Shown here piece by piece: positions 24,043 to 35,235 of a DNA stretch of 64,000 nt (its first letter is position 1; each line of letters starts with the position of its first letter). Below the pieces are notes generated by a model. It was given only the letters and a program-made list of their open reading frames with translations. It was not told the DNA's origin and searched no databases. Source of the DNA: Hypoxylon rubiginosum. Lineage: Eukaryota; Ascomycota; Sordariomycetes; Xylariales; Hypoxylaceae. The position numbers were made by a program, and so were the translations under genes. The stretch is taken from assembly GCA_902806565.1 (NCBI GenBank), contig CADCXA010000056.1:868001-932000 (forward strand), in the 5' to 3' direction.

Positions 24043-25419
24043 CTAAGCCGGATAGTCGCCGGTGTACTAAAGACCTGGAGATCGACAGACTAAACGGCCG
24101 AAGAGAGTGTATCTTTAAGACAAAGTACAATGGGCAGGAAGCGCATTATCTGGCCGGGGCTCCTCGAATAGTCATCAAGAGTGATGAAGTCGTGGTGAGC
24201 ATAGGTTCTAGTGTACCGTATAATTTACTAGAATCCAATCTGACAACGAATGGGATAGGCCGGCTGTTTATGCACGAGGGGATCTGGACTTGGCGGCCAG
24301 TGACGTACGGTACCAAACAGGAAACGGATGACGGACGGTAGCAAGGTAGTAGATCGCCTTTGATTGATCGGGTTCACTCCGCGAAGATCCCTGGCTTGAT
24401 ATTGGCTCCTAACAGCCGGGGAAGACGAGGGTCAAGCAGGAACAAGATTCGCGGGAGGGAAAAGTAATAGGTGAATGCCCTGCTTTGATAGCTGATAATG
24501 AATAGTGAATGCTATATAGTATATATTTTAGAGTAGAAGTAGTAGTAGGTCAGGGATGGATATCTTCGCGGATGATTATCAATGAATGAAGCCATCTTGT
24601 TAGAATTAGAATCTCATAACGTACCTCTTATAAAAAGAGAGAGACTGACGTTTTTCACATTGACCTTATCAACCCGCTTGGCGCCTTCAAGTTGGAGAAA
24701 TGAGCGATGACGCAGTTCCAACTGGCTACCACTGCCAGGTTTTTGTTGTATTGGCGCCAGGGGCAGTACCTGTCAACAACTGTAGTTGATAGGGGGCAGG
24801 GGTATTCACATGTCCCACCTTCCCCAGCTAGATCTTGATAGGGACGATCAACCATTGACGGAAGAGTTCGAGATTCATAATGGTCCAAGCTTCTAGACCT
24901 ACATAAGGTATGCTTTGTTTGTATATTTGTATATCAACCTAGTTGACGATTCTCATCATTTCACTCACATCACTCACATCACTCAACTCATATCACCAAA
25001 TACTACAATGGACCCTTCTTGCAGCACTGATAGATTGTTAACTTGTTTTGCATACGGGGCAACTAAACACATGTAACTTTAGAGATCCCCCTTATTCATG
25101 CAGATATCCATTTGCCCATCTGCTCAGTTGCTCGTCTTCCCATCAATCGCTTAAATGGCATCCCTTTGGCTCCAATAAAACCCTCCCTCGCCGGCTTTGC
25201 ATGCTAAAAGAGAATTTAGGATTCCTGCATCTGACCACGGCCAGTTAAGAGGACATCTTGCTTGGTCGCCTTCGAATCCGAATGCATTGCTTCTCTTGTT
25301 CAATGAGGTATCATTTGAAAGCTACTATAGTAACTTGGTAGATAAAAGACGTTAGTAAAAAAAGATGACACCCGATCCTTCATATCACCTTCTCTCACTC
25401 CTTCTGGCTCTAACCAACT
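24043..25419. other. Intergenic, 1.4 kb
   Basis: The upstream region of the thaumatin-like gene and the 3' side of the Hsp70-like gene. Short frames only. A repeated CACTCACATCACT stretch occurs near 24962-24985. Nothing else is supportable. Confidence 0.6.
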
Positions 25420-27885
25420 CTATCTGAATCTAGACCTGCAGCGGCCCATAACCTCTCCCTGGCAAACTAGTTCAGCGCTAAATTCAGAGCCATCCAGAGT
25501 GAGATAGATGTCGAAGTACACCCTGTAGAATGTGCCTTGCGGCGTGTCCATACGCTCGAAGTCCTTTTCTAGGTTCTTCCGCGATAGATCGGACGTAAGG
25601 GTAACTACCTCCTTTATACCTGTGAAATTCGTTAGTTTAGAAGAGCAAGATATAGTAGCAATAGAAGGACTCACGAGGATCTTTAGTATATTCGGGGCAG
25701 ACGTCGTCGTCGCACGCGTACAGGATGTCTTCGTACATGAGCGTAGCACCGGGCGCAACCTGTCGGAAGAATGAAACCTTGACGGGTTCACCGATCTTAA
25801 CCTTCTGGCCCTTCTGCACGAAGATCTGTCTAGTAAACTTGCATCTGTCCTTGCCGTCGAGCGAAGGCACGCGATACGCTTCGGGATGGTAACCCTCTTT
25901 GAAGGGCTGCAACGTTGCCATCAGGTAGTGACGGCGAGCCACACGATGCGTAATAACTCGCTCAGTAATACCCGCCGTGACAGCTCCTTTCACGATAGCG
26001 GCGACGGAATCCATAGGTCGCACGACCTTAGACTGGAACTGAGGAGGCACGTGGAGCTTGATTTGCTGGAAGAGGTATTCCGACGCGCCAAACCCACCGA
26101 CGACCAAAATGTTCTGTAGCGTTCGGTTTTGAGCTTGGATGGCGATGATTTGGTTTCGGACGAGTTCGAGAATTCGGTTGACGACCGGCTCGAAACATTG
26201 AAGAATCTCTTCGTTGGTAAAAGTCATGTAACCCTCTTCGATGCCAGCCTCGGGGAATTCCGCCTCGATACCTACGTCGACAGCCCATTTTTGACCGTTA
26301 TTCCTAAAATCGGCCTTGATTCGGTTCTCGAAATCCATAATACACTTGGCATATACGCGACCGGCGGTCCTAGATCCATCTGGAAGCTTCATCTTTCGGA
26401 TCTTGGTTCGAAGAATGTTACTAAAATTCCTGTTGAGTGCGGTCGAACCGCACGAATCACCAGAACCAGCCGTGCATTCTGCAACAGTGAACGGGTTTTC
26501 GTCTTCGACTTCGTACGCAATCAAATCGACGGTACCACCACCGCAGTCGACAATAAGAATAGCATCATGAACTTTCAGGTTAAGCAGACCAGTCTTGGCG
26601 CAAAATAGTGATGCGGCCTCCGGCTCGCTAACTAGTGTCAATCTATTATCGTTTTCATCCCGAAGGAAACCGGCCTGAATAGCGGCGGCTCGAGTGGCAG
26701 CCTTGCCCGCGTCGTTCCAGATAGCTGGTACGGTCAAGTAGTAGCGGATATTTCGCTCTTCTCGGTTAAACACCTCGCCGAGCGTCTTCTGCAGCGCTGC
26801 TCGCATCGCCTGTCGCAGCTTGAACAGGTAGTCTGCGGCCACATCGATCTCCGACTTTCCAGGGGGTAGCGGTGGTAGGTTGATCGGGTCGATATAGGTG
26901 TTGCCTGATAGCATAAGCTGCAGCTTGAACCACTCGACCTTTTGCACGCCAGGCTTCGGGTACCCCGTGGGTGCTAGCGCATCAGCAATGTCCGGGCCCC
27001 ATCCGACAACCTTCTGGTATTGATCGTAGTATAGAACAGTGGGTATCTATAAAGAGTCAGTCGTTCTGACCTTCTATATTATGCCACAACTCTCCAATTT
27101 CCTACCTTTTGCTTCGTGTATGATCCGGCGCCTGGCCATTCTGTGATAATGTCCTCCTTCGCTTCGTTATTAGTCGCAAAGGCAAATGCGACGCCGGAGA
27201 AGGTCGTGCCCTATATGTCATATTGTTAGTTCCAAAACATCAACACGAAGTAAGTTGAATTCGTTGTGTAGGAAGTAGAGAAGAAACGTACAAAGTCAAT
27301 TCCGACAATTAGCTGCGCCTTGCTTCTACTGTTCCCCTCGACTTCTGCAGCCGGTCGACCGTATTGCTGCATGGTGTTGGTCGGTTGAGGAGCAGGAGCC
27401 GGCGGCGGGTAACCAGCGTACCCAGGCGGGCCGCCAGCGACTCCAGGAGGAGGTTGCGCGCCGGGCTGGACGTGCATCTGAGGGGGGTAGCCCGACACGG
27501 GAGCGCCAGTGTTGATGGGAGGAGGACCGCCGACCATTTGGGACGGTGGTGTGCGAGCCGGGCCTTGGGTTAGAGGACTTGTCCGACCAACTGGCGGTTG
27601 CGGACCAGGCTGGAAGTTTGCAGTGTAGCTGGGTGGACGAGGTCCAGCACCGGGATGGTTCATTATCGGGAGGCTCGTCTGGGACGACGAAGCTGCTAGA
27701 GAAGGGGAGGGACCAGAATGGGGTTGGACTTGGCCCTGCGGGAACTGCTGCGGTATTTGAGGCGGAGGGGTCGAGGTCGCGGCCGGCGGAATGTCAGGCG
27801 AGCTCGTGGGGGGAATACTGGCGGTGGATTTCCGTTTACCTAATCCTAGGCCCTTGAAGCGGGAGTTCAAGCCCAGCGAATTCAT
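25420..27885 (-). CDS. Hsp70-like ATPase with Pro-rich N-terminus
   Basis: A 756-residue protein from exons 27885-27292, 27210-27106, 27046-25675 and 25619-25420. The introns are 81, 59 and 55 bp. The first ~190 residues are low-complexity, rich in Pro, Gly and Gln. An actin/Hsp70-type ATPase follows. Phosphate-1 is GIDF|GTTFSG, with the exon boundary exactly at 198/199. Phosphate-2 is LIVDCGGGTVDL around 397-408, and the adenosine motif is ILVVGGFGASEY around 546-557. The C-terminal part lacks a classical Hsp70 substrate-binding domain, so it belongs to the HSPA12-like group that is expanded in filamentous fungi. No signal peptide or membrane segment is present, so it is probably cytosolic. 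Substrate and pathway are unknown. The short last exon (VVTLTSDLSRKNLEKDF onward) is joined by a clear GTGAGT donor, and without it the protein would end in an unlikely tail. Confidence 0.88.
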
Positions 27886-29084
27886 AAGGAAGAGGAAATG
27901 GAGAAAAGAAAAGAAAAAAAAGGAAGAGGAATCAGAAGATCAAAGGGTGGTGGGAAGGACTTTGTTCTAGGTATGTGGTGGTGGGATCGCTGTGCTTGCT
28001 TGGCCGGGTTGTGTGTGATAAGGCGGGCTAGGCTGCGCCAGGGGACTTTGCTGACAATCGCAAGAAGAACGAAGCAGGACGTTCGGGTCGTTTCCGCATA
28101 CGCATACGAGGTGAGAGGGAGAGGCGTAAGAGGGGCGGCGCCGGTGTTCCTACTAGACCAAGCCCAGGTTTGTGGAATCCCTTGTCTCCCGTCCCTTGGG
28201 GAGGTACCAGATACACCAGATACTAATGTAGACCTGAGTCTCCTAATGTAATGCTCCTAATGTAATGACCGAACGAGCTGTAGTGCTTAGGGTACACTAG
28301 CAGCAGACTAGCCACGCGAAAAGGGTACAATCCTGTCAGAAGCGAAAGTCCTGGGTTTGCCTGGGTTGGCCTAGGATAGTCTGTCGCTGCAGTGCTTCCT
28401 TAAAAACCTACATGTAGGCTGTAGGTTAGAAAAGCTCTAGGACTTGGGGGGTTAATAAAGAGAGGCCGGGCTCGAAAACGGGGCCAGCACTGGGCAAGCA
28501 GCGGGGTGAGAAAATAGCAAGCAATCTTGTGGGACGCTACCTATAGTACTGTGGCTGTATTGCTGTATGGTGTATGCTGTATGGTGTATGCTGTATGCCG
28601 TATGGGATGGTCAAATCACAGCTGGCTCCGTAGAGAATCCCCGTTCCTTGTTCGCTTTTTTTTGTCGAGTCCACTGGTGGACACTAGACAGCGGACAGCG
28701 GACAGTGGCTTACAGGAGCTGACTGGCAACTAACGACTTGGGGACTACCTTGGTAGGCCGCTAATACTAGAACGAACTGGCAGACTGGTAGTGTCAAAGA
28801 GGGAAATATAGGTGCAGAGAGGTCAGGTGTAGGATATACTGTAGGTACAATTATTATTACTTGAGTCTTGGGCTGCTTTGGTTACATAGGTAGCAGCAGT
28901 GAGGTTAGGAACCTTGGAAATTCTAGGACAATAATAAGGCTGAGAAGGGATGCGGAAAAGTCCTAGATTTGGAAAAAGAGGGGAACATGTAAGTTTGGGT
29001 TGACGTTTAGGACGTTTAGGTGGGCATGGGTACTTAGGTACATATGTACCCTACAATGCACTAGCAGAGGGAGACGATGCAACG

Positions 29085-29147
29085 ATGCGACAAATGCGAC
29101 AAATGCGACAAATGCGACAAATGCGACAAATGCGACAAATGTGACAG
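29085..29147. repeat. 9-bp tandem repeat ATGCGACAA
   Basis: Six perfect copies of ATGCGACAA (29085-29138) followed by a variant unit. Imperfect GCGACGATG copies continue to about 29162. Confidence 0.95.
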
Positions 29148-30072
29148 TTGCGACGATGCGACGTGTGGAGTAACCCTTGCGGCTTTCTAACAGGCTAACA
29201 GACTATTAACAGGCCCTTTTAAAGGGTTTGTAGGATGTCTATATGTTTGGTTGTTTGATTGTGTGGCAATGTCACCGTACCTCAAGGTATATTATCTCGA
29301 TATTTCCAGCTCGTGTTTTTCACTCTCTTTTCATTGTCTTGTCGCAGACTTACATACGAGTATGTACACGTTCAAGATGAGGGGACCTCGGGGAACAATC
29401 GGTGTGAAATTCCTATCCAATAGCCCGAGACTTGTCGGGGAGGTTTTATGCGAGTAAGCGCCTTGCCAGCCAGCAGCTTGCTAGAGCTAGCCAGCTTTGA
29501 TACTCGAAAGACGAGAGACAAGCCATGCATTGATGATCCGTAAAGAATGAAAATATCAGTGTGGCAATTCCTGGCCACGTGCAGCCTCTGCAGGACAAGG
29601 GGAGAACTAGTCGACTTGATATGGCAAATATTTTACGCAATTGCCAACGGTGATAGTATCCGTCGGCGTCGGTGTGTATGCGTGAGTGATATGGCAGAAG
29701 AACGAAAGTAGCTTGGCATCTTCAGCCGTACCGCTGGTCTATGGCTAGCTAGGAAGAACACTTAGCAGGGAATTCTTGCTCGAAGCCGGTAAGCTCCCTT
29801 TATATTGTATTTAGGGACGCAGGTAGATTCATCTTGATCAAGTCTCTTTCTCTTTTCACTTCATACGAGATCAAAATGTGGGAGTAAACGTTGCAGATAG
29901 CTCGAGGAAGTGAGAGCCTTACGTCTCCTGAAGTAATCCTTCAATATATATGCAGGTCTTAAGGTCCATAGGTTGGATGTATCACGTATCACTTCGAGTT
30001 CTCTTTGATATTCACCATAGTCGGACATACCTCGAAGAATAAAGAATAGCGAATTCAACCAATTTCTATCAC

Positions 30073-30108
30073 CTATCAAGGTATCTATCAAGGTATCTAT
30101 CAAGGTAT
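30073..30108. repeat. 12-bp tandem repeat CTATCAAGGTAT
   Basis: Three perfect copies of a 12-base unit in a non-coding stretch. Confidence 0.9.
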
Positions 30109-30848
30109 CTACCTACAGCAAAGAGTAAATATTTCCCTTTTGTCAGTCTGTCGAGCTTCCATCTCGCATATGAACCGCCAAAGTAAGAGTGCTTGTCTAC
30201 ATGTACGATCGCAGGGAATATCTTCAAGATGTACATGTACATACATGTAGGTACCTGTCAGCTTTTCCCCATATATATCGAGAAGTCTTAGATGGTTAAC
30301 AGAAGTACTTGATTTTATACCAAATATTTGCGTAGACAAAAGGTATCAATAGTTCAGAGCTAAGCAGTCTAACTGTTTCAGATTGGTGCCTGACCTAAAC
30401 ATCTCTGTCTGACTGACTGTCTTAGGTACCCGATCCGCGCTGTTTGCGCTAAACCCCTCCCCTCCTAGGTACATGTACCCTCTAAGCCCCTCCAGCCCCG
30501 CCTAACCCGCCTGCCCGCCAGCCCGCCATCGCCCTTCTCGGTTTTGCCCCGCTCCTTGGGCTTGGGCTTTGGCAGTGGGAACTGGCAAGACAAAAAGCGA
30601 CAAAAAGCGACAAAGGCTTGGTCAAGCTCAGCCTCATTTCGATGGAGAACATGAGAAGATCATTGCCCGCGTACCCACCAGGGCGGTAAACATTCAGCCA
30701 CAATTCTGTATCGGGATGTGGGATTTTGAAGATTGAAGATCCAAGAGAGAGAGCTGTTTTACTTTCTGTTAGCCAGCTTCGATATATGGATAGATGTATG
30801 AGTTGACTACTGAGTTGACTACTCGCAACAAGGAGCTCTAGGCCCCAT

Positions 30849-30925
30849 CATCGATCATCGACCATCGATCATCGACCATCGACCATCGACCATCGACCAT
30901 CGTCCATCGACCATCAACCATCGAT
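30849..30925. repeat. 7-bp tandem repeat CATCGAC, 11 units
   Basis: Eleven contiguous 7-base units of CATCGAC or one-base variants (CATCGAT, CATCGTC, CATCAAC). Confidence 0.93.
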
Positions 30926-31209
30926 CATCAAAAGGAATTCGGCAATGCCGTGCAAGGAGGTCCAATCTTGCCAGTCCTCTACCGCACGGAACACACGTGC
31001 TCACGCCCGGTGTTGGCATGCTGGCATGTTACTAGCCCTGAAGGATTCCTTGGTTGCATACAGCATTGTTTCATCATCTCACCAAATACAACGTCAAGCG
31101 CTCAGAACCAGGCTATGCGTACCTGATCCCGTTTTCTACTATTTATTCAGATACCCCCTTTGCTCACGTCAGTCTACTAGGCCGCAAGACGCTGCCAGGA
31201 CTCAGCTTC

Positions 31210-31984
31210 TCACCCTGGTAACACTGCTCTCACTCTGGTACCTTGCATGTCCTCATATATCTGCAGAGCCTGACTGAAGCTTGGTGCTCTACTAATAGCT
31301 AAATTCTCCATTTCATATGTGCTGACAATGTCCATTAGATGAAATCGATGCCTTGTTACGATTTCTAGGTAATAGGTAATCTCTAGGCCTTCACGCTGCA
31401 GGGACATTCTGCATGATAAGAATTTACCAATTCTACCTACAAGTTGGGGCCACTATCGCGGTCCTCAATACGATCCAGGACTATATACCCTCTACTAAGC
31501 AATCTGCTAGGTCAGTGAAATACTAGGCAACGGAATCAATGATAATTTCGGTGCCTTCTACTAGTGAATCCCGCAGATGATAAAAGTGAACAGAATGAGA
31601 GAGTAGTAGCAAAGCAGCCAGTTTTGCAACCCGGTTAAGAAAATATCCCAACCCAGGTATCGATGATGATTTACAGTATATTGATCAACGCCCTAGAGTT
31701 CTCGAACTGGCTAAATAGCGTACGGTAATTCACTAACTCACCGAGGTGCTCGCCATGAATCACTAGCTTGGATTGGAGTTGAACTGCGGAAATAGCGTGA
31801 CTATCTTCGACACGGCATCAACGGTTCCCTTCTTGGGCCAGAATCTACCCAACCTAGATTTCGCTTCTTCGTCTATCCCGTCTACCAGGATGAAAACCTC
31901 ATGTGGGTTTCTATTGTCTTTGAACAACACACGGTTCGCAGCTTTACGAGAGGGTGTACAATATCCAACAGTCGGATACGACAA
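31210..31984 (-). pseudogene. Possible relic of a NACHT-type NTPase
   Basis: On the minus strand a 73-codon block at 31984-31763 contains EVFILVDGIDEE. This matches the Walker B pattern of fungal STAND/NACHT ATPases (four hydrophobic residues, then D-x-x-D-E). It is followed by stops. Further open blocks downstream on the same strand (LVNYRTLFSQFENSRALINIL in two parts near 31680-31740, and a 65-codon block at 31407-31210) have amphipathic, coding-like composition. No Walker A is visible upstream and no ATG-led gene can be built. The identification rests on one short motif and is inference. Confidence 0.28.
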
Positions 31985-32031
31985 GATCCGAGTGATCTAG
32001 TATGCGGATCCTTTCAAGACACCTTGTTGCG

Positions 32032-32041
32032 TACCTAGGTA
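32032..32041. repeat. Palindrome TACCTAGGTA
   Basis: An exact 10-base palindrome, one of three exact copies noticed in the window (others at 43872-43881 and 63367-63376). All are intergenic. Confidence 0.8.
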
Positions 32042-32588
32042 CCTATTTTGTTGAGTAATAGGGGGCCGGTTCCTTTGCAAACTTAGGGGTTAAAACTAAC
32101 CTTATATGAACAGGTCCATTCAAGCAGTCAGTCACTCAAGGAGTATGATAAGCACCACCTAGCACACTTATTACCACGTACTTGAACCCTATCGTCCTGT
32201 TTAGGGGTCTGGATTTGCATAGATACTATTACCACAACTGTTTTTTAAAAGAAAGAAATAGTGACTATGGTGTACAGTCTACACAAAGGAGTAGGGTCAA
32301 TGTGTATTGAACAGTCTCTTTCACAAACGTCCTACACGTTAAAATGCAGCTTCGGTGTTTTCCCATAAAGCGATTGTTCATCTGGTACATTGTTGAACGG
32401 AGGGCTATAATTATCGCGTACCTTGCCGTTCATACCGGGAAAGCGCCACAGCGGATCAGTAGATATATGTTGGATACCAAAAACTGGAATACTGACACAG
32501 GTCAAGATTACACGTTAACGCAAAAACACGCAAGTACTAAGCAAGAGTAGCAGCTTCAAGATAAAACAGACTTAAGAAAATCAACACG

Positions 32589-34712
32589 ATGTCCAGCCCC
32601 GGTCAGTACACCGACGATGAGCTCCCCAATCGTAAGGGTTCCGTCGTCAACTGGGATGCATGGCTTCTCGGCATGGACTGGCGTAAAGACTGGCGATACT
32701 CGAGAGTAGATCTCAACCAGATACCTTGGAGATTCCTCCAACGGTCCACCGTCGATACCCTGGCCCAGATTTTCCGGCGATACGATCTATACCGGTATCC
32801 GGATAGGTCTCCCGAGTTGAGCCCCGCTCATCTCGAGCAGATGCGCCGACTAAGCTTGCACACGACGCCACGAATCCCGCCGACGCCGAGGCCGGTTTAT
32901 GAGTGGCTGGGCGAGGCGCCCGGGGCAGCCCGACGTATGATCCCGGTGGCGAGGCCTCATGATCCAGGCGAGGGCTTTTTTACGTTAGGTTACGAACTCG
33001 ACATGCCTATCGCGGTCTATTGCCGGGGCGGAATCTTTGGTGACCTTCCTCATCCGGAGGACCGTCGAGGGGAGGCCGCGGAGATCGTTTCGGACGACGT
33101 GGGACCTGCCTGGGTCAAACGCATCGTCATTGATAAGGTCCTCCAGGCCTTGAACTCTCAGGCCAACGTGGTGGCCGTCCGAAAGGATCCCCAGGAGGGT
33201 GACGAATGGTACAATAATCACATGAGGAAACTGCAGCTAATGCACTTGGGTAAGGAGGAATTCCAAGCACCACCACCAGTTACTAGTAGTCCGTTAGGGC
33301 CCGGAATCCAACCGGTGGAAGATGAGGAGGAGATGGATGAGGACGATGTCCTCATTGACAACATCGAAAAATTGGCGCTGGAAGCTGGAGCCACGGCTCT
33401 AATTTTGGATTTCCCGTGTAGCGACCCGACCCGGTCCGAAGAAACGGCCTTCAACGTTGATCAGAGCCTTGTCACGGCCACTAGAGATCAATTGACGGAT
33501 GCTACTAGTAGGTGCCCGCTTGAGACGAAGACCATTGAAGGGGAGACCCTGTCGAGGGAGCGAGCCCTAATGCTTCTGCAGCTTCGGGCCTACCAGCTGC
33601 AGAGCGATCCCAACCACGTCGCGCTAGAAGGGATGAAGCCGCGGTACCGGGCCTTCTCCGTCTACACCGTGGACGACGAGCGCATCGGCATGCGGGCCGT
33701 GGAGAACCACCACTACGCGGACCCGCCCGCGGAGGACGCCAAGAGCCTGTACGGCTGGGAGACGGTCCGGATCTCGTCGCCCGTCCTGCCGGTGTCGCCG
33801 GCCGCGTCCATCATGACCACCGCCGGGGACATCTGCCGGGTCATGCGCAACAACTTCCGCATCCACCGCGACATGGCGTCGATCCCCACGAGCATGCAGA
33901 TCTCGGTCTCGCACACCAAAGGCTTCACGCTCCTCGAGGTCAAGAAGATCATCAGCCTGTACACCCTCATCGAGCCGCACCTGCGCCAGCTCAACCGGGG
34001 CTACCGCGCCAGCTCGGCGTACCAGAACATCTGCGGCAGCGTCCGGCGCTGGTCGAACCTCGGGCAGGTGTCGGTCACCGAGCTGGGCAAGAACTTCGAC
34101 CCAGACCGCATCCTACCTTCTTTCCGCTCCGAAGCCATGCTAGGGGAGATGGACCAGTACATGCCGACCGACATCCTCGCGTACGGGGACGACGTGTCGC
34201 AGTCGGACCAGATCTTCTTCGTCAGCCTCTGGTGCTACGCCGACATCACGTCGCTCTGCAAGGCCGTCACCAACACGGGCCCCTTCCGCAAGACGTCCCT
34301 CGTGGCGCTCTGCCGGGGCGGCGAGTACACCGAGGAGACGGACCTGACCGAGGACGAGGAGTTCGAGGCGGCCAAGGCGGGCCTCTCCAACGCCAACTTC
34401 AACATCGTCGACGCCAGCCGCGGCGTCTTCAAGTTCCGCGGCGCCGCCCACACCCTCGACCCGGCCCACATCTCCTGCTGGTCCATCATCTGCGCCTCCG
34501 TCGTCAACTTCGCCAAGCACGCCGACCCCGAGACCTTCAAGGCCGCCGTCACCGGCATCGTCCTGGGGGGCACCCCCATGCTCGAGGTCATCGGCGTCCC
34601 CTACGACGTCCAGAAGTGGTACAAGAGCCGCATGCAGGACAGCGGCAGCTTCATGCCCGACGACGTCGTGGACCAGATCTCCTGGAACGATCCCTTCTAC
34701 GCCAGGGTCTAG
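32589..34712 (+). CDS. Divergent amidoligase-like protein
   Basis: A single-exon protein of 707 residues. Its layout follows fungal members of the putative amidoligase family (Amidoligase_2, an ATP-grasp-like fold related to gamma-glutamyl ligases). FTLGYELDM (131-139) stands where the family has a GVELE-type strand. YRAFSVYTVDDERIGM (353-368) matches the W-x-x-x-x-D-x-S segment, and ETVRISSPVL (391-400) matches VElvSP. The block at 413-490, with KGFTLLEVKKIISLYTLIEP and RASSAYQNIC, matches the helical GF-L-LK region. The segment that is normally CGLHVHVG reads SMQISVSH (435-442), so both signature His are gone, and the usual Glu of ELE is Asp138. The protein may be catalytically dead or act on another substrate. 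An acidic linker lies at 240-255. Third-position G/C is much higher after about 33600 than before. No signal peptide is visible. Confidence 0.62.
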   Translation: MSSPGQYTDDELPNRKGSVVNWDAWLLGMDWRKDWRYSRVDLNQIPWRFLQRSTVDTLAQIFRRYDLYRYPDRSPELSPAHLEQMRRLSLHTTPRIPPTPRPVYEWLGEAPGAARRMIPVARPHDPGEGFFTLGYELDMPIAVYCRGGIFGDLPHPEDRRGEAAEIVSDDVGPAWVKRIVIDKVLQALNSQANVVAVRKDPQEGDEWYNNHMRKLQLMHLGKEEFQAPPPVTSSPLGPGIQPVEDEEEMDEDDVLIDNIEKLALEAGATALILDFPCSDPTRSEETAFNVDQSLVTATRDQLTDATSRCPLETKTIEGETLSRERALMLLQLRAYQLQSDPNHVALEGMKPRYRAFSVYTVDDERIGMRAVENHHYADPPAEDAKSLYGWETVRISSPVLPVSPAASIMTTAGDICRVMRNNFRIHRDMASIPTSMQISVSHTKGFTLLEVKKIISLYTLIEPHLRQLNRGYRASSAYQNICGSVRRWSNLGQVSVTELGKNFDPDRILPSFRSEAMLGEMDQYMPTDILAYGDDVSQSDQIFFVSLWCYADITSLCKAVTNTGPFRKTSLVALCRGGEYTEETDLTEDEEFEAAKAGLSNANFNIVDASRGVFKFRGAAHTLDPAHISCWSIICASVVNFAKHADPETFKAAVTGIVLGGTPMLEVIGVPYDVQKWYKSRMQDSGSFMPDDVVDQISWNDPFYARV

Positions 34713-35235
34713 GCAGCCTAGCCCCTCCTTCTCCTGGTGGCAGAGCCCAGAAGAAAAAACCCCGTACCAGAGCTGAGTGAGATGATGTTTTCAAATTATA
34801 TTCTAATATAACTGCCCTTATTGACTAGGCGTCTACATAGGTAGGTCAGTTTATAGGATATATAGCGGAGTTAACGATTGCCGAACACGATCTTGATAGG
34901 GGTAAGTCCTTAGAATCAGCATAGCTTGGGAGTCTTTTTAGTCGTCTTTTATTTGTAATATGACATTAGTTAAAAGTTTAAAAATGCATCTCATCCAAAA
35001 ATTAAATTAGGTATCCGACGTTTCATTCGTGGCCAAGTCTAATCGTTTCATAAGGGGTACGCTTCTTTGATAGCTTCATTACTATCCCACTGAACAATTA
35101 TAGCATAACAATAGTATTCCTTCACAGGACATCAAGTTCATGCAAATGTCTGCGAGATCCAAAACCCCTTTAAATTTTTACGATTTATATAGACCTATAC
35201 GATCTACACTAGTTACCTCTCCCACTCCCAACCCC
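34713..35235. other. Convergent intergenic, 0.5 kb
   Basis: An AT-rich spacer between two convergent stop codons, carrying the 3' ends of the amidoligase-like gene and rqc2. Nothing else is seen. Confidence 0.7.

Larger units (their letters stand above)
27886..32588. other. Gene-poor stretch, 4.7 kb
   Basis: Upstream of the Hsp70-like gene at the left end and upstream of the amidoligase-like gene at the right end. No intact gene is supportable. The region holds three tandem repeats (29085-29147, 30073-30108, 30849-30925), ACATGTACATGTA-type palindromic runs near 30227-30256, a TACCTAGGTA site at 32032-32041, and a possible NTPase relic at 31210-31984. Confidence 0.6.

Noticed and set aside
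29085..30925. CRISPR-like array
   Set aside because: The units are contiguous with no spacers, and the genome is fungal.
34140..34780. Long open frames overlapping the 3' part of the amidoligase-like gene on both strands
   Set aside because: These are shadows caused by high third-position G/C in the real gene, with Arg/Gly/Val-rich nonsense translations.
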